From: Polymyxa betae | Taxonomy: Eukaryota > Endomyxa > Phytomyxea > Plasmodiophorida > Plasmodiophoridae | DNA length: 64,000 nt | Assembly: GCA_003693705.1 (NCBI GenBank) | Contig: RBZT01000328.1 | Location: 36,510 to 100,509, forward strand | Reading direction: 5' to 3' | Part shown: piece after piece, positions 1 through 12,964 of the stretch | Layout: each line of letters opens with the position of its first letter | Numbering within the stretch: the first letter of the stretch is position 1 | The notes under the pieces: model-generated | Database searches by the model: none | Seen by the model: only the letters and a program-made list of their open reading frames with translations | What the model was told of the DNA's origin: nothing | Program-made: the position numbers and the translations under genes

Positions 1-53
1 GAGAACATGACGACATGGTAGATACAGTAATGTTTATTCTCAAGTTAGCACAG

Positions 54-2734
54 TTATCTCTGACTGAAACGCTGAATTAATTTGTACAGTATTCGAATAC
101 CTCGTTTCAATGTCGGCTCTTGTAGTTCGAATCGGATTTCTGTAGTTCCTATTACAATTTGATCTCCTGGTTGTAGACTGCAATACTGCACACGACGACC
201 GTTCACAAGCACTCCCACCGATGAACCTAAATCATACAGCTCCATATCTGCAAACCGCTGTTCAATGTCAATCAGCGAATTGTTAAAAACAAACTAACGT
301 TCGTTGCCATATGCTAGTCTTATATGTGATCTGGAAACGTGCTTATCGTTAATAACGAGATCATTGCTGGGATCTCGGCCAATCGTCACTGACGACTTTT
401 CAGGATCCAGAAATACGGTCTGTAGGCGCTCGCCTTTTAGCGTCACAACCAGGGCCAGTTTCATGGATTCATCTATAACGGTTGTGTTGGTGCCCTGTTC
501 GAGGATGCACTAAAAATCTCACTGACTGTCGAAATTCGATTCATTGATGGAAATTTGCAATTGATCTTGGACGAAATTGCGGAATCCTTCTGATGATCGG
601 ATATGCTCTAAAACTGTTTCGAAATGTTCTTGCAATGCCTGCATTGGTGAGTTTTAGAATTACAGACAGTGCTGGAGAATTCTAGTACCTTCTCTAGACC
701 ATCAAATATATTAGTTGGTATTATATCGTCTTCTGCCTTAGATTCGATCTCAGATAAGACCAGATGTGACACATTGGCAATCCTTTCTTGCGCTTTCGGG
801 CAGATGTACTTCTTTACTATGTTTCTGATATCGTTCTTATCGGTTAAACTTGTATTGCTTAATTGCGTCAGGCAATTCAGCATATTGCGGTCGTCGCTGG
901 AAGCTGCAGGAGCGATTTTGAAGAATGCTCAAACACAGGGTTGTAACTTACTGATGAGCCTATGAAATCCTTGAATTGCAGATTGGCTTGAAATTACCTC
1001 AGCAAATGTGTATCCTTGGCTTCGTAAATCTATAACATGCTGAAGATATCTTGAGATGTCATGCAGAAAACCATAATCCGGCTGAGTATCGTTAGGGATG
1101 AGCATCTCTTCCATTTGATGTTGCTTATTGGCAATCGATATGCTTTTCCACATTGTCGAAAAAGTGCTTAACTTTTTATGATGGCGAGGGCGACCGTTTT
1201 CACCGACAGGTCGTTGGTTTCCAGCATTACTGACGAAAGTTACCTCGTCGATGGTCTCTTGTATCGCTGCAATCAAATCAGATGCATTCCGACAAGGAGT
1301 GAGTATGGCGAACCGAAGAACCATTCGCATAATGATATCGCATGTCTCGCCGTGATAGTTACTCGTCGGATCGGCGCTTCCAACATAAAACTCCATTGAC
1401 CACTTCGGATACGGCAATCATCGAAACGTATGGAGGCGGTTGTCAGTGGGACGAAGGATTCCGGTCTTAATGAATTCGACGATCGAAACCAGTATCTACG
1501 AAGCCCATTTAATGCGAGAGCAAGAGATACTTTTGAATCCATAAAAAGGGTAATAAGAAGGATAAAGTGAAAAACTAACAGGGTTTGGTCATATAAAACC
1601 ATGAAATAGGAGGTTGGCTCGATAACAATGCCTTTGATATTCTCATCTATGGTCACTAAGCCCTGGAACTTCTTCGAACTTGAGGCCAACATTGATGAGG
1701 CAACGCTAACCATTCCCTGGGACTTTATTGGCTGGATCCAAGCACAAGCGTGATCTTCTGCTTACCGCGTTTTCTAGAGATTGCAGTATGCAATCAATAT
1801 GATAGCATTGCAAGAACACTTGCTTTTTTATAATGGGCTGGACTTGGGTGGCAGCAATCAGTTTGGCCTGCCACATTTCATCGCCTAAGGCGCGACGTAA
1901 CTGTTCTTGAACGGATCTTAAAAACACCTGCTTCTCGGCAACTGATGGGAATCGGCACATAATGATCTGGTCGGCAGTGACTATCTTGAGAACATTTTCA
2001 AGCAATTCACGTCGGGAGAATGCACCGTATTCTTTTCTTTCCAACTGGTGCTTTTCTGTTAATATCCCGCTGTCAGCTGCATGCAAGGCTTGAATGTTTA
2101 TGTAGTCTTCTGGGTCGATAATAAACGCGATTGGAAAACCTCCCAAAGGCTCAGGGTCAGATTGCGATATCTGATATGTGAGATGGATTCCATTGACCTG
2201 AACCCAATATTGGCTCCATTCCTAAGCAAACGAGTAAGCACAAACTGAATCCGTTTGAGCAGGATTCTGTTCCGTACTTTTGTGAACGAGAACCCGAGGC
2301 CAGATTGTAATTGTATTTCGCCTTGGTAAACGCTCGTAGAGCTCGATTTCGACGTTGACTGTATTAGATTAAAAAACAATTCTATAAGCTTGGAAGGCCT
2401 ACTGATGATGGAACTGTTCGTAATGTGGTGATTGCTGATGCTGAAATCGGAATGTCATAACAACGCCAAACTTGAGTTAAGCGGTCAGATACCGATGTTT
2501 TCGCCAATATTGCTGATAGCTCCACGGGCTCCAAACCTCGGCCCAGAGTTCGCTACTATATTAGTGAGATGATCAAGGTCATCCAGATCAATGTCATCTC
2601 TCGCCCAAGCTTGCAGTTGCTTCAACATAACATCTCCTAACGACGGCCTATCAACTTCATTTGCAGCTATCCACGACAACTCAGAAAAAACCGGCGACGC
2701 CGACCGCCTCCTGTACCTTGCAGACACGCGACAT
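54..2734 (-). CDS. PH-like and C-terminal FHA domain protein, multi-exon
   Basis: The last two exons (about 54-251 and 300-510) join across an intron that starts GTTAGT and ends GCAG. Together they give a clear FHA domain with GRDPSNDLVIN, then HVSRSH, then LGSSVGVLVNG; FHA domains bind phosphothreonine peptides. Further upstream, exons near 2220-2380 and 1710-2221 join across an intron starting GTACGG and ending CTTAG. They give a segment with W-x-Y-W-V-x-V-x-G, like the core of a PH domain. Exons in between (about 610-880, 930-1410, 1440-1700) are helical and unrecognised. The first ATG is at 2734; the splicing of the first exons is not resolved. It is divergent from the helicase gene to its right, with about 300 bases between them. 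I infer a signalling or scaffold protein. A kinesin-3-like or other PH/FHA family is possible, but I see no motor motifs here. Confidence 0.6.
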
Positions 2735-3035
2735 TAAGGGAATATCTTTTAAGGCGTTATGACAATGGCAGCAGCGATGGGATGACCCAGATGTAACATT
2801 ATACTGAGCTCATATGTAAAGACCCACATTGAGGAGGAGCCGCTGGCCCGAAGTCATTTCACCTTTCCAGCGACAATTGGCAGTGAAAATCTTATCATAA
2901 AGAATAAATCTTCAGTAAAAATGGACATGACAAAACCTAACAGTGAAGTGAACGATTTAGGTGACGTCTAGGGGTCTCCCAATGGGACAGTCCTTGCTGT
3001 TGAACCGAAGCTACACTCATTTTACTGCGTAAGAG
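2735..3035. other. Intergenic region between two divergent genes
   Basis: About 300 bases between the start codons of the FHA protein (-) and the helicase (+). It must hold both promoters. I see no clear TATA box, RNA gene or long reading frame in it. Confidence 0.5.
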
Positions 3036-6000
3036 ATGGAGGGGCTGCGCACACAAACGAGTGACATGGACGGTCAATTATCACAACTCTTTAATTGTTT
3101 GAAGAAACTTGTCGTCCAAGTTGAATGAAGCTGCATCTGATCAACGATCTTCGCTTGCCTCATGTTCGGGACAGCTTATGTCGCCGCTTGTGACGTTCTC
3201 GCTGATCCGGCTAGCATCTCGGAGCAAAGATGGCATGCATATCGCGTCTTGCTGGACGTATTGGAACCGCACAAACATATTTGGTGCCAATACGCAGAAT
3301 CAGCGAAGTTTTTATGTGGCCTGTTGGAATTCCCTAGCTCTGATTTATGGAAACGATTCCAGTTTCTTTTACGGTCGATGACTTGCTACGAATGTGTTGC
3401 TGCCTGGTCCGAATGCATTAACAGTATGCAGGTTTCTATGTCACCAAAGCCTCATTAATAATTTCTGCTAGAGTTTCTGCAGGGCCTTTCGAATAGGTTC
3501 GAAGATTATTCTATCGAAGTGTTAGAATCGCAAATGATAAAAGCCGACCTCACTCGGCTGAAGTCGTTACCTGTGGATTTCGCTGCATTCGAACTTCTTC
3601 GACGTCCTCATCTGGCTCGAAATCGCGACTTAAATCGAATCTTATGTCTGTTTGTCGAAGAAAGTGCCCATACTCCGGCAGGGACCAAGTCAATGGTCCT
3701 GAAAAATGGCAAGTTGGCTCCAATGGTGTATCTGTTCTGTCTACATCCAAGAGCGGTTGTTCGATCTTGGTGCCAAAGCTTGGTTCGAGCTCGTTCTGGA
3801 GACAGCGCGTCCCTTGATGGCCTATCTTCTAGCTCTGTCAATGAGATCCTTTTTATTCTTTCGAAGAATTTATTCGAGGATCTTCACGATGCCCAAGCTT
3901 CTGATTTCTTTCTGTACAATTTGGCCACATTTTGGAGCGGATTAAACTTCTTACTGGACATCACTCCTGAGGGGGCTCATGCTGTTACTGCCACTAGGTT
4001 CTTATCTTCAAAACCTGGTGTATTTTTGGAAAAATTATTGTCGCATTCGCGGCTCGTAACAGTTAACGGAAATGGTTCATATAGCAGCCTATCTGAAAAT
4101 GTTCCTGAAAACATATTGTCTCCTACGCTGTCTTGCCTACAATGGTTTATGTTGAATGCGTCCAAAATTTTTTGGGAAAAGCGAACAACAATTGGTCCAG
4201 CGATTCTTGCGGATATACTAAGGAAAGGGGCACTTTATGCCACCAGAAGTCTGGAAGCGCTTTTTGACGCTTCTTATGAAGCTTTAAAAATCATCGATGT
4301 TATTCCCATCTTTGCTATGTCTTTGCCTGAAGCTGGAAGGCACGACTATATTGGCTCCACTGTCCGATTTTTGCTGCAAATCGTCTCCAAATTTCGCTCT
4401 TCGCAAAAAGTGGTAGTTTCTCTAAAAATACGTACTTGGAGTGCGATCTTCAAAATTATTCGATGCTCATTTATGATGAATTCGAACGCAGCAGCGATTC
4501 TTTGTTCTGACGCATGGGCAGCGCCTACTGCTGCCTTCGCTTGCGCTGATTTCTCGGACAGATTCACAGACTTTCTTGAACTCTGTTCCGATAATATCAG
4601 GACCATGCTGATTTCTGACGCTATTGAAGCCTGTCGAATCGCCCTACATTATGATGTGAACAATTTGAAGAAACTCTTCATTCCGGATGAATCTCCTTCT
4701 TTCGCTTTAGATGATAAGCAAAATCGCGTTTTCATTTCTGCTGGTCTGTGGATGCGTCTTTCGACGTCTTATAAATCCAGCTCCATTCCAAGTCAATTAC
4801 TTGAAATATTATTATCTGCAGCGTTTCAGTCTATTGCCATTCCTCCGTCTTTTGTTGCTCTTGGATTTGATCAGCCCGATGATGTTATCTGTGCATATAA
4901 GGCAGTTCGATTGTCGGCTAAAACCGTTCTGCAATCGCTCTCATCTCATCCTGAATTGATACAGAGATTTGCCGATTCCCGGGCAAACATTGCCGGATTA
5001 TTTCTGCTTCTATTATCATACCGCGATTCATCCTCCTTTATCAGCGAACTGCTTCGAAGGGAAGTGCAATCAAAGTTGGCGTTAAGTGAGAAACCGAACT
5101 CGGTCAACGACTGCCTTTCTCTTTTGTATCAACATCAGCCATCTCAGATCTTGGCGCTTTATCTTCAATGCTTCGAGTTTTGTACAAATCCCACTATATT
5201 TCACAGCATTGAAAAACTCGTAAAGAGTCCTGCTAATTTACCTGAATCTGCTGGGGACTTTCTCGGCGACCTTCATCCCTCCATTTTCTGGCTCGATAGA
5301 CTTCTTCACCTTTTCACAGATCGCTCGGAGGTTTTCTTTTCACTGGATTCAGATTCACTCTGGAGGCTCTTTTTCGTTTTGATTGTGAGCTGTATTGGAT
5401 TCCATGTGTTACCAGAATTTGATCGTACATTCTCTGCTCTCTTTGATATGGGGCTGACTCTCATATCGCTGAAGCCCGCCTTTTTAACATCATTTCGAGA
5501 GTTCTTCAAACTGTGGCTCCGAAAACGGGACTCTATACCTTCTGGAACGAGGCGACGTTGGTTCCAATTCGTTCGCTCTTACATTAGGCAATTTCCAAAT
5601 GAGAAAGAAGCCGCTCGCTCTGTGCTTCTCAAATATCACGACGATGCATTCTGGTTACACCGAACAGGACTGTCGGATCAAGCGCAACGAAATTATTTAG
5701 CAAGTTTGGCACCATCACTATTCAAGGAGTCTTCAAGCAGTCAACAAATGCCTCACTCCACCAAATTGTCTATAAATCCACATGGGTCGAGTAGCATCTT
5801 ACATCATCTGCCTGCGGTATCTGTTGATAACAGTAGGCGTGACGTTGGAACGCCGTTAAAGCATACTACCGCTTTATCCAAGTCTCTTTCATCTATTTAT
5901 ACAAGTTCCAGCTCCGTTGCAAACTCCAAGATGATTCATGTTCGATTGGGTTCGGTTTCTAAGCCCACACGGCATTTGTCTTCACAATCCTCTATATCTC

Positions 6001-9000
6001 AGTATTTCCAAAATTGTTTAACAGCTACTGAAGACTCCAAGGCCAACCGGTTACGAGCAGGGTTTCAGTCGTTACGGGATGATCCAGAGTTTTCTAAGCG
6101 CTCCAATGTCATTAAGAGCATCAGTGCCAAACCCTTGACAACGGTGAAATCATCATCCGCTTTGAAGCGACGCACAGCCTCTGGGAAGCCTGGTGTCTCA
6201 ACAGTAACAGAGAGCTCTATTTCCAAAATTGAAAAACTGCCTGTGAGATCGTTAGGGCATTTCCTGAATATCGTCCTCGATTGGTCGCTTTCAGATGTGA
6301 CAGGCGAAGCGCTTCCAAAACAGCTCTCTGAAACAATGATGGACCCTTTACCAAAAGGTTTTCATTCTTTTATTGAATATCGGAAAGCATTCGGGTCTTT
6401 GTTATTAGAGGAGACGCGCGCCATGATTCAAGGCGATTATGGGTCGAGTCGTGATATAAAGCCGAATCTTATTGTTAAGCAAGGACTGGATACGACGCCT
6501 CATCCGTCCTTACCTGGCTCTCTACTGCTATGCTCTCCTGCAGAAGTCCCAGAAAATCAGCGCCTTTCTGAAAACGATTTGCTTTTGCTCTGGCCCATTT
6601 TGGACGATCCCGATTTTTCCGATATTCCTTCGAATGCTGTTTTCGGCATGGTCGATGGCCAATCGAATTCGACCAGGCTCTTGATTCGAGTAACCCGCTT
6701 CCTGTCGACCGACCCGCGATTTAGACACCAGCTGGGATTTGTTCGAATATCGTCACTGGTTACTGCTCAGCGTATGGCTCGGGCGTTAGAATCAGTTGCT
6801 CGTCTTCGGCTCGGACCAGCACTCGTACTGGGTCAGCAAGAATCAGCTGCGTTAGAAACGTCGTTCGATATTGATAATGCTGCTCTCTCTGGTTTGAATA
6901 CCAGCCAGAAAACAGCTATAAAGCATTGTATGTGCTCTAAAGATCCTGTAGTGCTGTTACAAGGTTCCATTGTGCTCTCGTCGTTGTCGTTCTTGATCTT
7001 ATTTCAGTTTAGGGCCTCCCGGAACTGGCAAATCAACTGTTATTATAGCACTGATCAAGGCCTTACTACAAAGGAGTGTGAACAGGAATGCTCACCAACT
7101 CGGTCAAGGCTGGATGAAGGGCGAGTTCGATTCCAGGCATATTCTGCTGTGCACTCCATCGAACGCCGCTGCTGATGAACTAACGAGCCGACTTGTTGCA
7201 GCTTCTATTCAGGTTATAGTGATGCTGTATTCCTGGTGCTCACTCCATAATTGCTATTTTCAGGCGGTCCCGGATGGCACTCAATATCCTGTTATTAGAT
7301 ATGGCAGTAATGTGACATCGGATGTGTTTGCAGAATCTGTGTCGTTGGATCGGCTCGCTTCCGCTACTCAATCAGCTCAGATTCGTTCTGGGTCGCAGCA
7401 CAATCCGACTGCAGTACAACCTGCTGGAATTGATCGAAGGAGTGTGCAGGTTTGTCGTTTTTATCTCGACCAAGTTTCCTTCTTGGTTTACATGCTGTAG
7501 GAATTGCGAGAAAGATTGTTATCAGAAGCCAATGTCTTAGTCTGTACGTTGTCTGGTAGCGGGGCAGCGTTGATAGGCAATATCCCACATACTTTCCAAG
7601 TTGTTATCGTTGACGAAGCCGCTCAAGCTCATGAGATTGAGACTTTAATTCCTCTACAGTATTGCTGCCGAAAGCTGATTCTTGTTGGTGACCCAAGACA
7701 ATTGCCTGCTACAGGTGAATCTCGCTATACCTGCAGTATGTTGTAGCTTATTGGCTGTTTTAGTACTGTCAACATACGCTGGGAAATTCGGTCTGAACAG
7801 ATCTATGTTTGAACGTCTTGAAAGTGTCATTCAGCCTGTTATGCTGACTGAGCAGTATCGTATGCATCCTGAGTTAGTCGTATCATTCACTACTTGACAT
7901 GTTTTGATTTCTGTTTAGCATATGCTTGTTCCCTTCACAGCAATTCTATAATGGCCGTGTCATAACCGCTGGTATTGAGCGCTCGGTTCCCATTCACAGC
8001 AACTCCTTCATCCGGCCTTATCTATTCTTCAACGTTGAAAGCGAGGATTACTTGGTACATTGCAGCGGTTTTCCGTTTCGTCATTTAAAAGACGAATAGG
8101 TTAAATTTTCGCGAAAAAATGTGACAGAAGCTGAATTTGTCGTACACTTGCTATGTCATATTGAACGTACTGTCGCCTTGTACGGGATGGCTCGACCTTC
8201 AGTTGGCATTGTGACTCCTTACCAAGCGCAAGTTCATGAGATTCGATACCAAGTTAGAGATTCTTTCCACTATGTGCTCATTTTAAATTTTCATTCAGGC
8301 ACAGTCAGTAATGAAACAGCAACCCGATGTAAGGACTATCGACAGTTTTCAAGGCCAAGAACGAGATATTATTATTATCTCTGCAGTTCGTGCATCTCCG
8401 GAAAAGGAGCAGTATAAAGGCCTCGGTAATACTGGCAATGTTTGAATTTAACAGTGGTTTGAAAACAGTTTAGGATTTCTTGCCGATAGTCGACGTCTCA
8501 ATGTAGCCTTAACTCGTGCCAAGCTGTATATAGAAGTCATTCTGTAGTCTTTTAGTCTGAAAACCCTTTTAGGTGCTGCCTTGTTGTCGGATCAGCTAGG
8601 ACGTTATCTGATTCCGTTTCGGTTTGGAGAGATCTCATCACGAATGCAAAGGAAAGAAACTGCCTTATTTCTGTTCCTCCAAAAGTCAGATGTTCACAGA
8701 AAACTTCGTACTTTTATTTATCGTATTGCGTTCTGTAGGGCTTTCAGGAATTTTTGCAGCAATCCAATGGGGTTTCCAACAGGTCATTTCCAGGTTCGTT
8801 TGAGGCAGTTCGTCAACAAGCTGGCTCGAAAAACACGAAGTCAAGACCTGGACCTGGCAGCGGTCATATTCCACGAGGACGTCAGAGCGTTCCAGAACCC
8901 AGAGGTCAAACGCCAAATCGGGTCGATAACTTCAGAGCACCAGCTTCTGTTCCAGATCGGAGCTTTTGTCGTGAGAGAAATCCGGATTCCGAATGGCTCG

Positions 9001-9332
9001 ATCGCCCAAAGGATTCAGCTTCCGGACGTCTGGAAACATCTGGGGATTTCAATCCTAACAGAGAAAGACTAGGGTTGTCGCCAAACCCAAGGCGAAGAGT
9101 TCTTCAGCGTAAGCGATTTCATCACGCTGCACCTGATCCTTCAGCTATTAAACGACAAGCATCGTCGCAATCGGGTTTGCATGCAATTCAACGGCCTTCA
9201 TCAGCTGCACAGACAACCCATACTGATCAGCAAACAGCACATCAAAAGGACATGAGTCGCGATAATGTCACGACCGTATTTCAAAAATCAACAGCCACAT
9301 TGGCGCTGGATGACATTCTTGGCGCCATGTGA
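3036..9332 (+). CDS. SEN1: Sen1/senataxin-type SF1B RNA/DNA helicase
   Basis: Sen1-family helicases unwind RNA-DNA hybrids and help terminate RNA polymerase II transcription. A long helical N-terminal region (about 3160-6960, more than 1,200 residues) precedes the helicase core, as in the family. Walker A GPPGTGKST is completed across an intron at 6964-7012. Motif II VIVDEAAQ lies near 7600 and is followed by GDPRQLPAT (about 7690). LTEQYRMHPEL lies near 7850, GIVTPYQAQV near 8210, a DSFQGQERD-type motif near 8345 and RRLNVALTRAKLY near 8490. The tail (8754-9332) is basic, disordered and ends in ALDDILGAM. The intron at the SMQ|GLSNRF junction near 3430-3480 is clear. The first exon is uncertain; in-frame ATGs lie at 3036 and 3066. 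At least seven introns interrupt the core. Confidence 0.9.
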
Positions 9333-9440
9333 AAGTCAGTGTCTTAAATCTATATTTACTGAGTGGTTAAATGCTTATTTATCAATCGTTATTATTGTAT
9401 CTTCTGTAAATTTATGCTTGATCGAAATTGTTGCATATGC

Positions 9441-10201
9441 CCCTCATGCAAACTTTGCAGAAGGCAATGCGTTTTTTATATGGGTAGCTTTGACAGGTTG
9501 CATGAGAATCATGGAGACGACAGCACCGATTGCTACCAAGGCACTGATTGCCAACGTCACTAATGTCCAAATCCGATATCTGGCTGTGCTATCATAAACC
9601 TTCAGCAATAATGTCAGAGCTTTACGCAATACAAAGGTTTTATGGTAGTAACGACCGTATTATCATCGATGTCAGTCTCTCGAGGCGCAACGGCAAAAAA
9701 TACAATTGTACCGGCAATTGCACAAAACGCCAGTGCACCGAATAATCTGGCAGATAGTCAGATTACAGTTCTTAGTCGCATGGAACAATTGGTACCCTGG
9801 AGTTTCTGATCGCGAACCTAGAAAGGCGACCAGGCCAGATAAACCGATCACAAGCAAGATTGTAAAGATCCCAACCCCGACGCCGGCGATCATGCTGCTT
9901 CGGTTCTTATAAACATTAACATCATATAGACCGAAGATTGACAACAAGATTGAGTGAAACTGAATCGTCACACAGCTTTCTTTTGCTATGATGAACGATA
10001 CGAACCGAGAATGCTGCAACCAAACATGAACGTGAGCAATGATAATACTATCAACATACAGAGGCATGAACATGACGGCAGTCCTCGACTGCTAAGAATG
10101 ACGAATACTTGTTGGGTGCGGACAACGGCGAACAATGTCAAGCCAAAGGCGAAGAAGACATCGGTAAGCATCTGCTCGATCGTCAATTGGACACCATCCA
10201 T
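9441..10201 (-). CDS. Multi-pass membrane protein of unknown family
   Basis: Several exons on the minus strand encode strongly hydrophobic segments: around 10090-10190, 10020-10070, 9830-9910, 9700-9770 and 9490-9560. I count about five membrane spans, and more are possible. An intron near 9610-9660 (donor GTCGTT, acceptor CTGAAG) joins the frame after APRETDIDDN to VYDSTARYR. A start at ATG 10201 (MDGVQLTIEQ) is possible, but the frame stays open upstream, so an earlier exon may exist. I do not recognise the family. It lies between the convergent helicase gene and EXO84. Confidence 0.5.
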
Positions 10202-10297
10202 AATAGTACCCTGATTACAGAATCTGCAACAATTATGTTATTCATTCATCAATTCTTGAGAACTAATCCGATGGGCAAACTGTCGATTTCTGACATT

Positions 10298-12345
10298 TTA
10301 TTCTGAACTGGGAATTGGTTCCTGAGCTGCTTTAGGGGCAATGTCGACTCGTCTTTGTGAGAAATATTCCCTCTGGGCTTTATAGAACTTGATGAGTTGC
10401 TCATGAAACGCCAGAATATCCTCCAAACCTGTGCTTCGTTATCATCTCATCTATCATGTTCAGAGTAATATTGAGAACTACCTCGTTGTTTTCGCAGTCT
10501 GCTTCCAAGCTGCTTTATCAGCCTAGGATACAGATCCTCTGCCAAACATCGGGCATTTCCGACCATTGCCCCGCCTTGCGCCTCGACGATTTCGGGTGCT
10601 TTGGACGCCGACGCCAACTGCACCAAATATTCTTCGAAAAGATTTCGAACTCCATTGATCGCAATCGGTAATAGATCGTTGACTGTCGGGTCGAATAGCC
10701 CTGGGTTCAGCACGACCAGCTTCATGTCAATGATGTACTGGTGAATGATATCGTACAATATACGAGCGCTTTTCGTGATATCTAGCTGTTCATAATAAGC
10801 GATAAGCATAGAATAAGAGATTCACAGGCCTTACTTTGTCCGAGCCTTTGTCTGCATAATCAGCATTGTTAGCTTGTCTAATCCAAGCTTGTTCAACGAC
10901 CCAGTTCTCTGCGCGAACCGCCCTAGTTATGGCTTGACGAGCATTGGATAAGAACAGTCGTAAAGCAGATCTCTACAAAATTTAGATCCTGTTGAATGAG
11001 AAGACAGACCGGTCGACCTACAAGATCATCAATGAAGAACCTCTCTAGGACATATGCGAGCTTAATGCCTTGCTTTTCTAGCACTTTACAGGCAAGAATA
11101 GCGAGATGAATACACTGACAGGCAGTACGAAATGGGGTGTCAGAACGAAACACCTATTAGAACTGATCACTAGGTGAAACCAACTTCTGCATTCAATAAA
11201 CCTGATATCGAACGGTATTGCAGTAAACATTCAGCTCAGTAAACGCCCAGGTGAAGAAACACGAATCGCGAGAAGGATCGCGAAATATTCGCTTAAATTC
11301 AACCCATGCCTTTCCAATGGAAGAAAAGACAGTACCGGAAATGTCGGTGATCAGAGAGATCAGATCTCCCGTTGAGCGATTCTGAGCTGTTGCAAAATCA
11401 AATTCATGCTCAATCAGTTCCAACTCATACATACATTGAGCAGTTCGCATCTCACAGCTTCTTTCTTCAAAGAACAAAGCCAGAGATTTATCTAAACATC
11501 CAAGACGAATCATGTAGGTTAGATAGCGTCTCCTCTCATTTAGCTTTAACGATTGATTCTAAGCCGCATTCATTGTAGGGAGAAACGGATCGACCCAAGC
11601 AAATACCTGAAAAATTTCGCAAGATAAATCGATAATTTTATCTTTTTCGAGATTCAGCATTTCTTTGGCAGCTGCAGCATCGTCAGTTCCATGCTCGAGC
11701 TTCTTGTAAGCTGATTCGATCACTTCAGTAGCTTGTTCAAGTTTTCTCTCATATCGAAGCAAATTTAGTTCTTCAGCGAGCTCATTGATGAATGCGACAT
11801 AGGGTTGCTGCTTTTTGTTCAGCACATTTTTGTTCGCCGAGCTCTCTTCAGCATCTGGGACATTAATTCAGATCAGAACGTGAGCACCAGGAATCCAATC
11901 ACCAGAGTTCATATTTTCAAATGTGTTGATGTCCTGGAGCTTCTTCAGAGAAATTTTATACTGGCTTAGAGCAGTGTGTAAATTCGATAAATCGGCTTCG
12001 ATATCTGTAAAAACAATTAACAAGCTGTAAGCAACCGCAATTGATATTTCGACTTTCAATCTCTTGTGATGTATGAATAAACATCTGGTAATGATCGGTG
12101 ACAAATGTTTTCAAAGCGCCGCTTAACAGTGCTTTCCTATTAGCAAGCTCCTGTTTGTGAGCTTGTTCGTTCTTGTTATGACCAACACGACGTTCTAGAT
12201 ACAATTCCAGTTTGAACGACGCCATCCCGAATAGCTCCAATGTTGATCGTAGATTGACGACCGATGCAGTCTGAGCTGTATCTGCCTCGCCTACACCATT
12301 GTCTTTCTGGTCATCGATCCGCTGGGTGTCGCGTTTCCTATGCAT
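10298..12345 (-). CDS. EXO84: Exocyst complex component EXO84 (EXOC8)
   Basis: EXO84 is a subunit of the exocyst, which tethers secretory vesicles to the plasma membrane. From ATG 12345 the N-terminal half contains the family's conserved helical stretch (YQMFIHTSQEIE near 12085, joined to DIEADLSNLHTAL). Then comes AFINELAEELNLL with RYERKLEQA near 11750, typical of the EXO84 vacuolar-sorting-like region. RRRYLTYMIRLGCLDKSLAL followed by FFEERS (about 11470-11550) matches the C-terminal cullin-repeat-like domain. The protein ends in PIPSSE at 10298. At least six introns are present; the one at about 11848-11895 joins MNS to DAEESS. I see no PH domain, though one could be missed. It is divergent from the YIPF gene. 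Confidence 0.8.
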
Positions 12346-12964
12346 AGCTACCGAAGACCAGAATAAGAGCACCGACCGCTGGTGTTAACGTGGGCATACT
12401 TTTGGGTCCTCGGCGAAACACGTCGACTCGGTTGGCGACCGCATCGGAGCGCATGGAGATCGTCACCGACGTTAAACGTCTCTGATAGCAGAAATGGCGA
12501 ATAGCGAAGTGATGTAATGTTACAGGGTTTATGATCTCCTCCTTCTTCGTACAACTTGAAGATCAGCAAACAGTATCATAGATGGCTTTCCAGCCCATTC
12601 GTTTGTCCTTTACCACCAGCCGGGGGCGCCTTCCAAAATTGTTCATTTCATCGCACTTTATGATAGTAAATCATTCTGAGCTAGAAACGGTCTCTGGACA
12701 TCAACGTTTAACTGTAGCAGAGCCGAATTCATATTATAATAGAGAGTTCGAACAAGTATGTGCTTCTAGTTGCCGCTCTCTTTCACCTAATAAGCACAAG
12801 AAATCGCTCAACCATTATTGCTTGAAGGAGAACGTTAATTTGTATAAGAACTGATGTAAAGTGTAGTCAGTAGGTGTAGTTAGAACATTAGATGTTGCCA
12901 CCCCAATAGATTGAAAACTTTTCAAAGTGAAATATCGCACTTTTCCACTGAATCGTCTCAGACA
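12346..12964. other. Intergenic region between EXO84 and the YIPF gene
   Basis: About 620 bases that should hold two divergent promoters. A 90-codon plus-strand open frame at 12582-12854 has no recognisable domain and low-complexity Ser/Lys content, so I do not call it a gene. No RNA gene or repeat was seen. Confidence 0.4.

Noticed and set aside
12582..12854. 90-codon plus-strand frame between EXO84 and the YIPF gene
   Set aside because: It has no recognisable domain and sits in a region needed for two promoters.
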